Source of the DNA: Acinetobacter gerneri DSM 14967 = CIP 107464 = MTCC 9824
GTDB lineage: Bacteria; Pseudomonadota; Gammaproteobacteria; Pseudomonadales; Moraxellaceae
DNA length: 64,000 nt
Direction of reading: 5' to 3'
NCBI RefSeq assembly: GCF_000368565.1
Contig: NZ_KB849533.1
Location: 228,827 to 292,826, forward strand
In this document: in pieces, positions 1 to 8,992 of the stretch
How the letters are laid out: every line of letters begins with the position of its first letter
How positions within the stretch are numbered: the first letter of the stretch is position 1
The notes under the pieces: model-generated
What the model was told of the DNA's origin: nothing
What the model saw: only the letters and a program-made list of their open reading frames with translations
Database searches by the model: none
Position numbers and translations under genes: made by a program

Positions 1-129
1 CGATGGAAAAATAATGATCAATATCAATTGATTTATAAAAGTAAAACAAAGGACTTTAAAACAAGAAAATACGATAATAATTTTGGAAATAAGGAAACGA
101 CTATTACATCAAGGAAACAGTGCAAAGCT
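1..129. other. window edge, no gene assignable
   Basis: The first ~130 bases run into a plus-strand terminator. Plus frame 1 stays open from base 1 to a TAA near 161, but that reading runs through the terminator hairpin and has no recognisable composition. Frame 3 has a stop at 12-14 that could be the end of an upstream gene. I cannot decide which, if either, is the tail of a real gene. Confidence 0.3.
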
Positions 130-157
130 CAGCTCCCTACCAAGGAGCTGTTTTTTT
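130..157 (+). terminator. rho-independent terminator
   Basis: A 7-bp GC-rich stem (CAGCTCC / GGAGCTG) is followed directly by seven T. It should end a plus-strand transcript that enters from outside the window. Confidence 0.8.
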
Positions 158-162
158 GCCTA

Positions 163-193
163 TAAAAAAAAGCCATGTCTGATGAACATGGCT
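163..193 (-). terminator. rho-independent terminator, minus strand
   Basis: The stem AGCCATGT / ACATGGCT is flanked on its plus-strand left side by a run of A, which is a U-run when read on the minus strand. It faces the plus-strand terminator at 130-157. It lies just downstream of the decayed reading frames at 235-504 and is probably their old terminator. Confidence 0.7.
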
Positions 194-234
194 ATAAACT
201 GAGAAATCGTTACTACTGCAGGACGAGTCACGTT

Positions 235-504
235 TTATTTAACGGTATTCACAATGGTCACTGTTTTCTCCTGTCTTACTGCATCAATACTTCTAAGATT
301 TAGAAGCATCTAACGCATTTGCTACACGGTTTTAAAAAGGATTGAATAGATGTCACGGCCAGTGCGATACCTATTCAACGCTTTAACCTAAATGCGGATA
401 TGAACGTTAAAACTATTTTCTCCATACGCATTCTCACTGTGATAAATAGCTAAAATCTCTTGAAACACTGATGTATATAGAATCACTCTGGAGGAAGATT
501 CCAT
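235..504 (-). pseudogene. possible decayed gene fragments
   Basis: Three short minus-strand reading frames follow one another in different frames: about 504-388 (starts MESSSRVILYTS), about 381-322 (contains NRYRTGRDIYSILFK) and 309-235 (ends TVTIVNTVK, then stop). A neighbouring frame reads NRVANALDASKS across the second junction. A good minus-strand terminator follows at 163-193. This pattern suggests a frameshifted gene remnant. The family is not recognised and the call is tentative. Confidence 0.3.
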
Positions 505-658
505 AGGCTTATATTGGCAAATAACAGTGGAAAGATCATGAATACAATGTAGTAAAAAATAGTACAAATGCTATTAAAATATAGAAAAAATAATCATTAT
601 GGTAAATGTATAAGGTTTTTTAAATTTCTTTTAAGAATCAGAATTTTCAATATTGCTA

Positions 659-692
659 TAAAAAATAGCCACCCAAATAGTGGCTATTTTTT
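659..692 (-). terminator. terminator of the urease cluster
   Basis: A 12-bp perfect stem (AAAAATAGCCAC / GTGGCTATTTTT) lies just past the ureJ stop. It has T-runs on both sides, so it could work in either direction. On the minus strand it ends the ureE-F-G-J transcript. Confidence 0.8.
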
Positions 693-708
693 ATGTTATG
701 CAAAAACA

Positions 709-1284
709 TTATGCCAATACAATCAAGGCAATCATCGCTGCCAGTCCACCGACTATTTTCTTGCCATAAGGGATATATTGAACAACAAAATGTCCAAATA
801 CCAAACCAATCACATAGATCATGGACATTGCAGCAATCATACCTGAAACCAGTGCCAATGCATGTCCTGAATGCCCGAGTTCAGCCCCATGTGCTACACC
901 ATGAAAAGTCACCAACAAAGCCGTTGCAATAGGCAAAATGATTTTCGAATTTGAAAATAGTGCAATTCCGACTACAAAAAGTGAAGTACCAATGCCATAT
1001 TCTGCAAATTGTGCAGGAATCAAGTGAGATTGCCCAATGATAAAGCCAATACTGAGTGCTACGATCATGCCTAAGAGACCGAACATTTTCCAACGCTGAG
1101 CAGATGAATACAGCAACACACCCAGTGCAAATGCCATCATCATATGATCGATGCCAGTAAATGGATGCAAGAAGCCTGCCTCAAATCCAGTATGTGTTTG
1201 GTCATGACCCGGATGTGCAAATGCTAAAACTGGGATAAAAATACTTGAAGCAATCATTAATTTTTTGAGTAGAGATTTCATCAT
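709..1284 (-). CDS. ureJ: HupE/UreJ family nickel-related membrane protein
   Basis: This 191-residue integral membrane protein belongs to the HupE/UreJ family, which is associated with urease and hydrogenase clusters and thought to import nickel. After a signal-like hydrophobic N-terminus it shows the family's HPGH motif near residue 24, and HPFTGIDHMM near residue 41. Five or six further hydrophobic segments follow. It is the last gene of the urease cluster, 9 bp after ureG, and is followed by a strong terminator. Two adjacent ATGs compete as the start. A GGAAA stretch precedes both, so the choice is open by one codon. Confidence 0.9.
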   Translation of the reverse strand: MMKSLLKKLMIASSIFIPVLAFAHPGHDQTHTGFEAGFLHPFTGIDHMMMAFALGVLLYSSAQRWKMFGLLGMIVALSIGFIIGQSHLIPAQFAEYGIGTSLFVVGIALFSNSKIILPIATALLVTFHGVAHGAELGHSGHALALVSGMIAAMSMIYVIGLVFGHFVVQYIPYGKKIVGGLAAMIALIVLA

Positions 1285-1293
1285 ATTTTCCGT

Positions 1294-1908
1294 TTATGCT
1301 TTAAACAAACCTTGTTTTTCTATAAATAAAATAATTTCCGCCAAGCCATCTTCTGTTTTCATATTTGAAAAAATATAGGGCTTGTCCGCACGCATACGTT
1401 TCGCGTCCTGATCCATGACCTCCAAATTTGCACCGACCATAGGCGCTAAATCTGTTTTATTAATAATCAATAAATCTGACTTGGTAATGCCTGGACCACC
1501 TTTGCGTGGGATTTTTTCACCACCTGCCACATCAATCACATATAGCGTTAAATCTGATAGTTCAGGACTAAAAGTAGCTGCTAGGTTATCACCACCACTT
1601 TCAATAATAATTAGCTCTAAACCCTCAAACTTTTCACATAAATCTTCAATCGCTGCCAAGTTGATTGAAGCATCTTCACGGATGGCTGTATGTGGACAGC
1701 CCCCTGTTTCCACGCCAACAATACGATCAGGTGACATGGCTTCGTGACGAGTCAAAAAATTAGAATCTTCTTTGGTATAAATGTCATTGGTCACAACTGC
1801 CATATTGTATTTATCACGTAATGCACGACATAAATTTAGCGTAAGCGCAGTTTTCCCCGAACCAACAGGTCCACCAATTCCAACACGTAATGGGCTACGT
1901 TCTGACAT
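1294..1908 (-). CDS. ureG: urease accessory GTPase UreG
   Basis: UreG (204 aa, usual length) is the SIMIBI-class GTPase that delivers nickel to apo-urease in complex with UreF and UreD. Visible motifs are the P-loop [11 protein letters not shown] at residues 12-22, the metal-binding [12 protein letters not shown] near residue 68, and [15 protein letters not shown] near 103. An AAGGA ribosome site precedes the ATG. UreF ends about 100 bp upstream, in a gap where no gene is seen. Confidence 0.97.
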   Translation of the reverse strand: MSERSPLRVGIGGPVGSGKTALTLNLCRALRDKYNMAVVTNDIYTKEDSNFLTRHEAMSPDRIVGVETGGCPHTAIREDASINLAAIEDLCEKFEGLELIIIESGGDNLAATFSPELSDLTLYVIDVAGGEKIPRKGGPGITKSDLLIINKTDLAPMVGANLEVMDQDAKRMRADKPYIFSNMKTEDGLAEIILFIEKQGLFKA

Positions 1909-2015
1909 ATTTTATTCCTTATATTGAACTCTAATTCGGAGTTTTTTCAGTCAATTCACATGATATTTCTATCACTTTAAATATTGATCTATCTGCGCCA
2001 AACAACAGACCCTAA

Positions 2016-2681
2016 CTAAGACCTAAACAATCTTGAGTATTGTGTTTCATGTTGCATGCTCAGCATGGCATATTGCGGCAAACTACTACTCAGCTGATCA
2101 TCTTCAAGCAATAAAGCGCGTTCCACAGCATCAGGAATCAAGCCATGCAAATGCCACAAGATTCGTTGCCCGCTCATTTGACCAAGTGGTACGGTTTTCA
2201 CTGCACTTAAAACCTGATTTTCCAAGACAGTAAAACTATATGCTGCCAATACATCTTGCACATCGAGCGCCATTCGCCCGCAGAGCTCGGCATAGACAGG
2301 AACAAATCCAAGCTGTTTTTTCACATGCACTGAAATATTCAAAACATCTTTGATCCAAGCATTGAGTGAAAATGCCAACTGTCTTGATTCGGCTAAAAGC
2401 TCTCGGCTTTCACGACTTGCACGATAAAGCTGTGCCCAATGATCAAAAACAACTTCGTCAGCATAGTTTTGCATTAGGCGTTTTAAAATCGGTAGCTCAA
2501 ACCTAAGCAACAACATTTCAAGCACTTCTTCAAAATATAAAATGCTAGATTTTTCATCCTGAATCATGCCACTTTCAATCGCGCTTTCAACGCCTTGTGA
2601 GTAGCAATACGCCCCGACTGGCAAAGCCGTCGAAGATAGCGTTAAAAGCTTGAGCAAATCCACTGCCTTATGTATGGACAT
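2016..2681 (-). CDS. ureF: urease accessory protein UreF
   Basis: UreF (221 aa) is the all-helical accessory protein that acts as GTPase regulator for UreG in the urease activation complex. The N-terminus shows the conserved [18 protein letters not shown] pattern. The C-terminus carries the [17 protein letters not shown] helix typical of the family. Its start overlaps the 3' end of ureE by 14 bp, which indicates translational coupling. Confidence 0.95.
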   Translation of the reverse strand: MSIHKAVDLLKLLTLSSTALPVGAYCYSQGVESAIESGMIQDEKSSILYFEEVLEMLLLRFELPILKRLMQNYADEVVFDHWAQLYRASRESRELLAESRQLAFSLNAWIKDVLNISVHVKKQLGFVPVYAELCGRMALDVQDVLAAYSFTVLENQVLSAVKTVPLGQMSGQRILWHLHGLIPDAVERALLLEDDQLSSSLPQYAMLSMQHETQYSRLFRS

Positions 2682-3150
2682 GATGTAAAGCCTTGATTGG
2701 GCTTAAACGATGATCATGACTATGCTGTGCATAGGCTCCACTTTCAGGTTCAAACGGGTGTTCGACTTCACAAACCTCTAGTCCTAAACCCAATACCATT
2801 TCAGCAAGCACATGATCAGGCTCAAAATACAAAGCATCCGGTGTCAGCATCAAAGGTACGTGACGATTGCCCAAGTGATAGGCAGCCTTGAGCAATTCAA
2901 ATGGATTTTCAGCCCGAACTTGCATCAACTGTTCTGCTTTTGCATCCACTCTGATGATGTCTGCTTGAGCAGTCGCAATAAAAGAACCACTACGCAAAAT
3001 TCCTGTGCGTGGCAAATCCACGCCAATATCCTCGCCATGATTTAAAGTGGCGCGAAAACGACTTTTTTGACGGGTATCAAAATTTAGCTCGACGATTTGA
3101 AAAGGCGTATGCTCTGACACCTGTTCTAATCGTTGGGTAAATATTTTCAT
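2668..3150 (-). CDS. ureE: urease accessory nickel metallochaperone UreE
   Basis: UreE (160 aa) binds nickel and passes it to UreG. The central GNRHVPLM motif near residue 94 is the family hallmark, with the conserved nickel-site histidine. The C-terminal tail has scattered His residues (HSHDHR, HHVHT) rather than a long poly-His run. AAGGA precedes the ATG. Unlike the usual arrangement, ureC is not its immediate upstream neighbour: three unrelated genes (3243-5843) lie between. Confidence 0.95.
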   Translation of the reverse strand: MKIFTQRLEQVSEHTPFQIVELNFDTRQKSRFRATLNHGEDIGVDLPRTGILRSGSFIATAQADIIRVDAKAEQLMQVRAENPFELLKAAYHLGNRHVPLMLTPDALYFEPDHVLAEMVLGLGLEVCEVEHPFEPESGAYAQHSHDHRLSPIKALHHVHT

Positions 3151-3214
3151 GCTGTTCCTTTAGTCGCAGACAATGCATAAAGATAAGCATTTTTTATGCC
3201 AAGATGATGAAAGC

Positions 3215-3231
3215 GTTTGTAAGTTACAAAC
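3215..3231. promoter_or_regulatory. perfect 17-bp palindrome upstream of ureE
   Basis: GTTTGTAA-G-TTACAAAC is a perfect palindrome centred on 3223. It sits between the stop of the upstream secreted-protein gene and ureE, about 65 bp before the ureE start. The arms meet at one base and no T-run follows, so it looks like a protein-binding operator rather than a terminator. The regulator is unknown. Confidence 0.4.
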
Positions 3232-3242
3232 ATTCATCCTAA

Positions 3243-4274
3243 TCACTTAAAGCTCAGTGTCAGATGATTATTTTTGTTTTGAAAAATATATTCATGTTTT
3301 GCGATTTTAAAACTTTCAAACAATCCATTTTCATTTTTACCCGCATTCATACGTTCAATTAGGGCATTTCTTTTACTCGATTGATTATTTAGAAATAGAT
3401 AGATTTTTTTAGTCATCTCAGTATCCAATAAATGCTGATTGATTCGATTTTGCAAATACACATCCAAGCGTTTTACATAATAATCAAGCACAAATTGATC
3501 TGGTGAATTTAAAATTTGTTGGAAATTTTCTAGAGTTGCAACTTCATTGCCAAAAGACATCAGCCCTGTTTCTTTTATATATTTTATTTCTAATTGGTCT
3601 GTTCGATCAAAAATATCATTTAAAAGCTTGAAATATTTTGAGTGTCCAGCTTGCATTTCTGTTGAATATTTGAAGATAAACTCACGATATAAATCATTGT
3701 ATGCCATTGATGTAAAATAATAATCTGTAGGATCGAATAACATTTTTTTATTTGGCAAATATACATAAGTCTTGCAATGTTCTGCACAAGTTTTGACTTC
3801 CTGCTCTGTGTATTTCTGAGCATCCAAATATCGCTCAAAATATTGATTGGCTTGACTAAAATACTTCGGATCTAAAGTCCACATATATTGGTACAAACTG
3901 GCTTCACCAGCTGCATCTATAATAGTATTTAAAAAATAATCTTTAGAAACACCTCCAATATCTTTTTTATATTTTTCAACAAACTGAGTACCAGATATTG
4001 AAAACTCTATCGCAGCTAAGGCACATTTTTTATCGTCAATAAAATGAATAAATCCTGAACCAAATATCGAGCTAAGTTGATAAGATTTTATTTGAATCGA
4101 TATTGGTTGTTTGAGCACTTCATTCAGTGTTTGAAGTGGCGGGTAATCTTCTCCTGCACAACTTTCATTGAGATTTTGACCAAGTGTATTCAGTTCAGAT
4201 TGCATCATTGGCGTATTTGCATTGCAATAATGGCTCATGAAAATCATTGTTAAAGCTAGAAGATATTTTTTCAT
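3243..4274 (-). CDS. secreted protein of unknown function
   Basis: This 343-residue protein has a clear Sec signal peptide (MKKYLLALTMIFMSHYCNA) and therefore probably works in the periplasm. The rest is soluble, rich in charged and aromatic residues, with one close Cys pair (CAEHCKTY). No family is recognised. The start is placed at the ATG that begins the signal peptide; an upstream in-frame extension would overlap the phosphatase gene and lacks a ribosome site. It lies inside the urease cluster between ureC and ureE and has the same layout as the secreted protein at 4869-5843. Distant kinship is possible but not shown. Confidence 0.7.
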   Translation of the reverse strand: MKKYLLALTMIFMSHYCNANTPMMQSELNTLGQNLNESCAGEDYPPLQTLNEVLKQPISIQIKSYQLSSIFGSGFIHFIDDKKCALAAIEFSISGTQFVEKYKKDIGGVSKDYFLNTIIDAAGEASLYQYMWTLDPKYFSQANQYFERYLDAQKYTEQEVKTCAEHCKTYVYLPNKKMLFDPTDYYFTSMAYNDLYREFIFKYSTEMQAGHSKYFKLLNDIFDRTDQLEIKYIKETGLMSFGNEVATLENFQQILNSPDQFVLDYYVKRLDVYLQNRINQHLLDTEMTKKIYLFLNNQSSKRNALIERMNAGKNENGLFESFKIAKHEYIFQNKNNHLTLSFK

Positions 4275-4284
4275 TTTTATTGCT

Positions 4285-4863
4285 CTAATAGATAAAAAAC
4301 TCAGCATTTCCAATTTGATGATTTAAAATTGCATAGCGAAAATCACGCATTAATTCAGATGATAATTCACGCTTTTGCTCTGTAATCATTTTAAAAAGTT
4401 GTAAAAATTGCCCATGACTAAAAACCAATAAATTTTGATTTTGATATTCAGCTTTTAATCCATCTAAACATTCAATCAACGCTTCAACACGCTGATAAAA
4501 TGCTGCAAATGACTCAGCCCCATCACTTGTCACCAAATCAACCTCAGCACTTTGCCAATAGGCATCAACCCACGGTTTGCGTTCTTCGAGTGTCGTGTTT
4601 TTACAACGGATATCTGATAAATACGAAAACTCTTGGATATCCAATATTTCTGCCGAAAGATGATCACGCTGCAATATCGGCTCAGCCGTCAAACGTGTCC
4701 GAATAAATGCTGAAATAAAAACCCGATCTGCTTTAGGTAAAAGTTCAGTTAATTTTTGTGCTTGTTGATGCCCTAGATCTGTAAGTGGAATACTGGCATG
4801 TGATTCGGTACGACCATTGACGTTGCCGAGGCTTTGGGCATGACGAATGAGGTAAATAGCCAT
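4285..4863 (-). CDS. histidine phosphatase family protein
   Basis: This 192-residue protein belongs to the phosphoglycerate-mutase-like histidine phosphatase superfamily. The phospho-accepting motif LIRHAQSLGN is at residues 5-14. A second catalytic region, VFSHGQFLQL, is near residue 146. It probably removes phosphate from a small metabolite; the substrate cannot be read from the sequence. It lies between two secreted-protein genes within the urease cluster, with a 6-bp gap to the one upstream and 10 bp to the one downstream. Confidence 0.85.
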   Translation of the reverse strand: MAIYLIRHAQSLGNVNGRTESHASIPLTDLGHQQAQKLTELLPKADRVFISAFIRTRLTAEPILQRDHLSAEILDIQEFSYLSDIRCKNTTLEERKPWVDAYWQSAEVDLVTSDGAESFAAFYQRVEALIECLDGLKAEYQNQNLLVFSHGQFLQLFKMITEQKRELSSELMRDFRYAILNHQIGNAEFFIY

Positions 4864-4868
4864 ATAAA

Positions 4869-5843
4869 TTAGTTTCCGTTATTTTTAATTTTTAGATACA
4901 TTTCATATTGTTTTTCATAAAAATTATAATCGTATTGTCTATAACGATAACCAATCATAAAATTTTCAATATTTACATTTTGAGTAATTATCACTATATC
5001 ATTTGCATGTTCACTTAATTTTCTAAAAGATTTTGAAATTTGATAGTAAATATTATCAGAATATTTTTTATCCAAATGAGAGGCAGAAATAAAATTGAGA
5101 AATTTAGGTATAAATACATTAATCAATTCATCATCATTTAGATGAAAAATCATAGTCAGCACCGTTAATATTGAACTTTCATCTAACCGTTTCTGCTCCT
5201 TTAAATTTTGAGCTTCAATCAATTTGATCTGATTGAAAATATTAAAAAGCATTTCTCTATCTGCTAAAGATATATGTTCAACTCTTAAATTTCTTTCTAC
5301 AATTTCTGAAAATGCTGTTTCATAAGCTCTCAAAATCAGAGAATAGTATAGTTTCCGCTTATCAAAAGTATAATTATCATTTTCAAGCACTATTTTTGTA
5401 TAGCTTGAAGCAAAAGTAAAATCACCATTAGAATCTGTTTCAATATAATGGGATAAATAAGCATTGATTAGTGCAATATTAATATCACCCTGAATTTCAT
5501 TTTTCATTACATTAAATTGTGTCTTTTCCAAATAAAAAGGTGCATATTCAATAATCATTGAACGCCATTTTGAACTACATTGCGGTATAATTTTTCCCCA
5601 AAGAAAATCTGGCGTAAATATTCCTGAAATCTCAATACTGCTAAGTGTATCTGGATTTTTCACAAACTTTTGAAGTACCAATGGGTCTATTAGCTGAAAC
5701 CATTCTTTCAAATCTTTTTGTTCTTCACATTTTGCTTTTAGTATCTGAAAATCTTGCATAAAATAATTTGCATAAACATTTCGTAGTGGTAAGAAAAAAA
5801 TGAAAAACATAATTATTGAAGTTAAAATTGTTTTTTGATTCAT
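4869..5843 (-). CDS. secreted protein of unknown function
   Basis: This 324-residue protein has a signal peptide (hydrophobic core SIIMFFIFFLPLRNVYA) and a helical, charged mature part. No family is recognised. The start is taken at the ATG preceding the signal peptide, with AGAAG at a suitable distance; an upstream extension abutting the ureC stop has no support. Codon use is very AT-rich compared with the flanking ure genes, which fits later insertion into the cluster. It resembles the 3243-4274 product in size and signal but not clearly in sequence. Confidence 0.7.
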   Translation of the reverse strand: MNQKTILTSIIMFFIFFLPLRNVYANYFMQDFQILKAKCEEQKDLKEWFQLIDPLVLQKFVKNPDTLSSIEISGIFTPDFLWGKIIPQCSSKWRSMIIEYAPFYLEKTQFNVMKNEIQGDINIALINAYLSHYIETDSNGDFTFASSYTKIVLENDNYTFDKRKLYYSLILRAYETAFSEIVERNLRVEHISLADREMLFNIFNQIKLIEAQNLKEQKRLDESSILTVLTMIFHLNDDELINVFIPKFLNFISASHLDKKYSDNIYYQISKSFRKLSEHANDIVIITQNVNIENFMIGYRYRQYDYNFYEKQYEMYLKIKNNGN

Positions 5844-5912
5844 ATAATTACTTCTATTTTTATTAAATAAAAAATCCCACATCATAGTAGGATTTTTATA
5901 GTAAAGAAACAC

Positions 5913-7613
5913 TCAAAACAAAAAATATCTTTGTGCCATTGGTAAAACCTCAGCTGGCTCACATGTTAAATGCATACCATCTGCCCGAACCTCATAAGTC
6001 TCAGGATGAACCTCCATTACAGGACAATATTGATTATGTTTCATATCTTTTTTACTAATGTTTCTGGTATTTTTTACAGGAGAAATCAACTTTTTCAAAT
6101 GCAATTTCTCAGCGACACCATCATCAAGTGCGACCTGAGATAAAAAGGTAATACAGGTGTTATGCACACCGCGAGCAAATGCACCAAACATCGGACGATA
6201 GTGCACAGGCTGAGGCGTAGGAATAGACGCATTGATATCGCCCATCGGAGCTGCTGCGATCATGCCACCCTTGATGATCATTGAAGGTTTTACCCCAAAA
6301 AAAGCGGGCTTCCATAGCACCAAATCAGCAAGCTTTCCTTCCTCAATTGAGCCAACTTCATGACTTAAACCATGTGTGATTGCGGGGTTAATCGTGTATT
6401 TAGCAATATAACGCTTCACACGATTATTATCGTGAAATTGATTGTCTCCTTCCAAAGGACCACGCTGGATTTTCATTTTATGGGCAGTTTGCCAAGTCCT
6501 TAAGATCACTTCACCCACACGCCCCATTGCCTGAGAGTCTGAAGACATCATGGCAATCGCCCCCAAATCCTGCAAAATATCTTCTGCTGCAATCGTTTCA
6601 CGGCGAATACGACTTTCTGCAAAGGCAATATCTTCTGCAATAGCAGGATCTAAGTGGTGACAAACCATCAACATATCCAAATGTTCATCAATGGTATTAA
6701 CTGTGTACGGGCGTGTCGGATTGGTCGAAGATGGCAGCACATTGGCTTGACCAATTGCTTTTAAAATATCTGGTGCATGTCCACCACCCGCACCTTCGGT
6801 ATGATAAGTATGAATAGTTCGCTGTTTAAAAGCCTCTAAAGTTTCTTCTAAAAATCCACTTTCATTTAAAGTGTCAGTATGAATCGCAACCTGCACATCA
6901 TATTGATCTGCAACAGTTAAACAGTTATCAATCGCTGCAGGTGTTGAGCCCCAATCTTCATGCAATTTTAGACCAACTACACCCGCTTTAATTTGCTCCA
7001 CTATCGGTTCAGGCTTGCTGAGATTTCCTTTGCCAAGTAGACCGATATTCATAGGTAAATCATCAATCGCCTGCAGCATCGTAGCTATATGCCAAGGTCC
7101 CGGTGTGACAGTTGTTGCAGATGTGCCCGCTGCTGGACCTGTGCCTCCACCAATCATCGTAGTCGTACCTGACATCAATGCTGTTTCCACCTGTTGTGGA
7201 CATATCCAATGTATATGTGTGTCAATGCCACCTGCTGTTAAGATCTGCCCTTCACCCGCGATCACTTCAGTTGCAGCACCCAATGGAATATCAATATCAG
7301 GTTGAATATCAGGATTGCCTGCTTTACCTATTTTCCAAATTCGACCATTTTTAAGTCCAACATCAGCCTTGATAATACCCCACCAATCGACGATAAGCGC
7401 ATTGGTAATCACAGTATCCGCAACTTCATCTGCCAGTAATTGCGACTGCCCCATACCATCACGAATAACCTTTCCCCCACCAAACTTGACCTCTTCACCA
7501 TAAGTTGTCAGGTCTTGTTCAACCTCGATAAAAAGCTCGGTATCGGCTAAACGCACACGATCACCGACTGTAGGACCAAACATTTCAGCATAAGCACGGC
7601 GTGACATTTTCAT
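5913..7613 (-). CDS. ureC: urease alpha subunit UreC
   Basis: UreC (566 aa, full length) is the catalytic subunit that hydrolyses urea to ammonia and carbamate at a di-nickel centre. The metal-binding HIH follows [13 protein letters not shown] near residue 130. The carbamylated lysine lies in GLKLHEDWG. Further ligands are in [12 protein letters not shown] and [13 protein letters not shown], the mobile-flap Cys-His in MVCHHLD, and the aspartate ligand in [10 protein letters not shown]. All key residues are present, so it should be active. The GNAT gene separates it from ureB. Confidence 0.98.
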   Translation of the reverse strand: MKMSRRAYAEMFGPTVGDRVRLADTELFIEVEQDLTTYGEEVKFGGGKVIRDGMGQSQLLADEVADTVITNALIVDWWGIIKADVGLKNGRIWKIGKAGNPDIQPDIDIPLGAATEVIAGEGQILTAGGIDTHIHWICPQQVETALMSGTTTMIGGGTGPAAGTSATTVTPGPWHIATMLQAIDDLPMNIGLLGKGNLSKPEPIVEQIKAGVVGLKLHEDWGSTPAAIDNCLTVADQYDVQVAIHTDTLNESGFLEETLEAFKQRTIHTYHTEGAGGGHAPDILKAIGQANVLPSSTNPTRPYTVNTIDEHLDMLMVCHHLDPAIAEDIAFAESRIRRETIAAEDILQDLGAIAMMSSDSQAMGRVGEVILRTWQTAHKMKIQRGPLEGDNQFHDNNRVKRYIAKYTINPAITHGLSHEVGSIEEGKLADLVLWKPAFFGVKPSMIIKGGMIAAAPMGDINASIPTPQPVHYRPMFGAFARGVHNTCITFLSQVALDDGVAEKLHLKKLISPVKNTRNISKKDMKHNQYCPVMEVHPETYEVRADGMHLTCEPAEVLPMAQRYFLF

Positions 7614-7644
7614 AGCAAGAGTCTCTATTTTTAGTGTCTTATAA

Positions 7645-8091
7645 TCAATAAATTTTCTTCATCGGTACGAATCTCAATCCTGCACGATCCGCTACAGGTC
7701 CTGTTTGGCTAAAGCCCAAATGTTCATAAACAACTTGTGATTCGCAGTTAGAATTAACAGTGAATTCTGCAATATTTTGCTGTAAGGCTAAATTCTCAAC
7801 AAAATGCCACAATTTACGCCCTACGCCTTTTCCTTGATTGCTTTTTTTGACAAAGAAATGGACTAAATGTGCAGGTAAAAGATAAGCAATCACACCAATT
7901 ACAAGACCATCTTTTACTGCAACAAAATAACGTATCCCCTCTTTTTGTAAGACCTTTTTAATCGCTTCTGTTGTGAAATGACTATAACCTTCGTGGGCTA
8001 TTACAAACTGATGAGTATATGGCTCTATAATCGCTGTAATATCGGATATATCTTCTAAAGTAGCCTCACGTATAAAAAAATCTTGCATCAT
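7645..8091 (-). CDS. GNAT family N-acetyltransferase
   Basis: This 148-residue single-domain GNAT protein has the acetyl-CoA binding loop [14 protein letters not shown] near residue 104, and the terminal [10 protein letters not shown] motif typical of the fold. Its start overlaps the ureB stop (coordinates 8088-8091), so it is translationally coupled to ureAB. The substrate is unknown. A link to nitrogen metabolism is only suggested by position. Confidence 0.88.
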   Translation of the reverse strand: MMQDFFIREATLEDISDITAIIEPYTHQFVIAHEGYSHFTTEAIKKVLQKEGIRYFVAVKDGLVIGVIAYLLPAHLVHFFVKKSNQGKGVGRKLWHFVENLALQQNIAEFTVNSNCESQVVYEHLGFSQTGPVADRAGLRFVPMKKIY

Positions 8092-8393
8092 AGTTTCCCC
8101 ATAACTCGTCCAGCAAAACCATATACTTCTCTTTTACCAGCCAATGCGACCAACTCGATACTCCGACTTTGTCCGGGTTCAAAACGTATCGCAGTGCCCG
8201 CAGCGATATTTAAGCGATAACCTCTGGCTGCTTCACGATCAAATTGCAAAGCATCATTGGCTTCATAAAAATGAAAATGAGAACCCACTTGTACAGGGCG
8301 ATCGCCAAGGTTTGCCACCGTTATTTTTAGCGTTTGGCGACCAACATTGAGTTCAATATCCGCATCTGGAGTAATGATTTCACCGGGAATCAT
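8088..8393 (-). CDS. ureB: urease beta subunit UreB
   Basis: UreB (101 aa) is the structural beta subunit of the (alpha-beta-gamma)3 urease. It starts with MIPGEI and shows the conserved [18 protein letters not shown] segment near residue 37, followed by the [10 protein letters not shown] pattern. ureA lies 18 bp upstream. Confidence 0.97.
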   Translation of the reverse strand: MIPGEIITPDADIELNVGRQTLKITVANLGDRPVQVGSHFHFYEANDALQFDREAARGYRLNIAAGTAIRFEPGQSRSIELVALAGKREVYGFAGRVMGKL

Positions 8394-8411
8394 GGCATTT
8401 TTCTCTAATGA

Positions 8412-8714
8412 TTAAACAATGGGTTGATGCACCGTGACCAGTTTTGATCCATCTGGAAATGTCGCTTCAACTTGAACTTCAGCGATCATTTCAGCGATAC
8501 CATCCATGACATCATCACGACTCAACAGCGTTGTGCCATAGTGCATCAACTCACTCACGGTCATGCCATCTCGTGCGCCTTCCAAAAGTGCTGCGGAAAT
8601 AAAAGCTACAGCTTCAGGATAATTCAGCTTCAATCCACGCGCTTTTCGACGTTCAGCAACTAAACCTGCGGTGAAAATCAACATTTTGTCTTTTTCAGTC
8701 GGATTGAGTTCCAT
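8412..8714 (-). CDS. ureA: urease gamma subunit UreA
   Basis: UreA (100 aa, usual length) is the small structural subunit. It starts [14 protein letters not shown] and contains the [18 protein letters not shown] and [13 protein letters not shown] signatures. A strong AAGGAC ribosome site precedes the ATG. It begins the ureABC transcript. A weak terminator at 8813-8842 separates it from the Sel1-type gene, so it probably has its own promoter in 8715-8800. Confidence 0.97.
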   Translation of the reverse strand: MELNPTEKDKMLIFTAGLVAERRKARGLKLNYPEAVAFISAALLEGARDGMTVSELMHYGTTLLSRDDVMDGIAEMIAEVQVEATFPDGSKLVTVHQPIV

Positions 8715-8745
8715 TTTTTGTCCTTATTTGCATCTACTTTTGTTA

Positions 8746-8763
8746 TGCAAAAACTATGCACAT
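8746..8763 (-). promoter_or_regulatory. weak sigma-54-like element upstream of ureA
   Basis: Read on the minus strand, TGTGCATAGTTTTTGCA has a good -12 half (TTGCA) and part of a -24 half, but the -24 GG is TG. It closely resembles the stronger candidate upstream of ureD. It is listed only because of that similarity and its place about 35 bp before the ureA ATG. Confidence 0.25.
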
Positions 8764-8812
8764 TTTGCTTAAATCGACAGGAAAATGGATTTGTAATGTA
8801 AAATTTGATTTA

Positions 8813-8842
8813 AATAAAAGAGTGAGATTTGCTCTCACTTTC
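8813..8842 (-). terminator. probable terminator after the Sel1-type gene
   Basis: The stem AGTGAGA / TCTCACT with a five-base loop is followed on the minus strand by a short T-rich stretch. It lies between the gene at 8993-9622 and ureA. Confidence 0.55.
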
Positions 8843-8992
8843 AATAAAATGTATATTCTTGAAAAAATGCCATTTATGATTTTTAAATATCCAATATTTT
8901 CATAATAAAAATTAATGACTTTAATCATAGATATTTCGATCATCTAACAGCATTTTCTATTAAATTCAAAACTATGTAGCAAAATACATAAA

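Noticed and set aside
568..932. Plus-strand frames opposite ureJ
   Set aside because: They are antisense to ureJ, run through its terminator and have no family features.
3215..3231. GacA box before ureE
   Set aside because: It contains TGTAAG but the arms meet at one base instead of having the six-base spacer; it is a different kind of palindrome.
8743..8943. 66-residue minus-strand frame upstream of ureA
   Set aside because: It spans a terminator-like hairpin and the likely ureA promoter and lacks a ribosome site.
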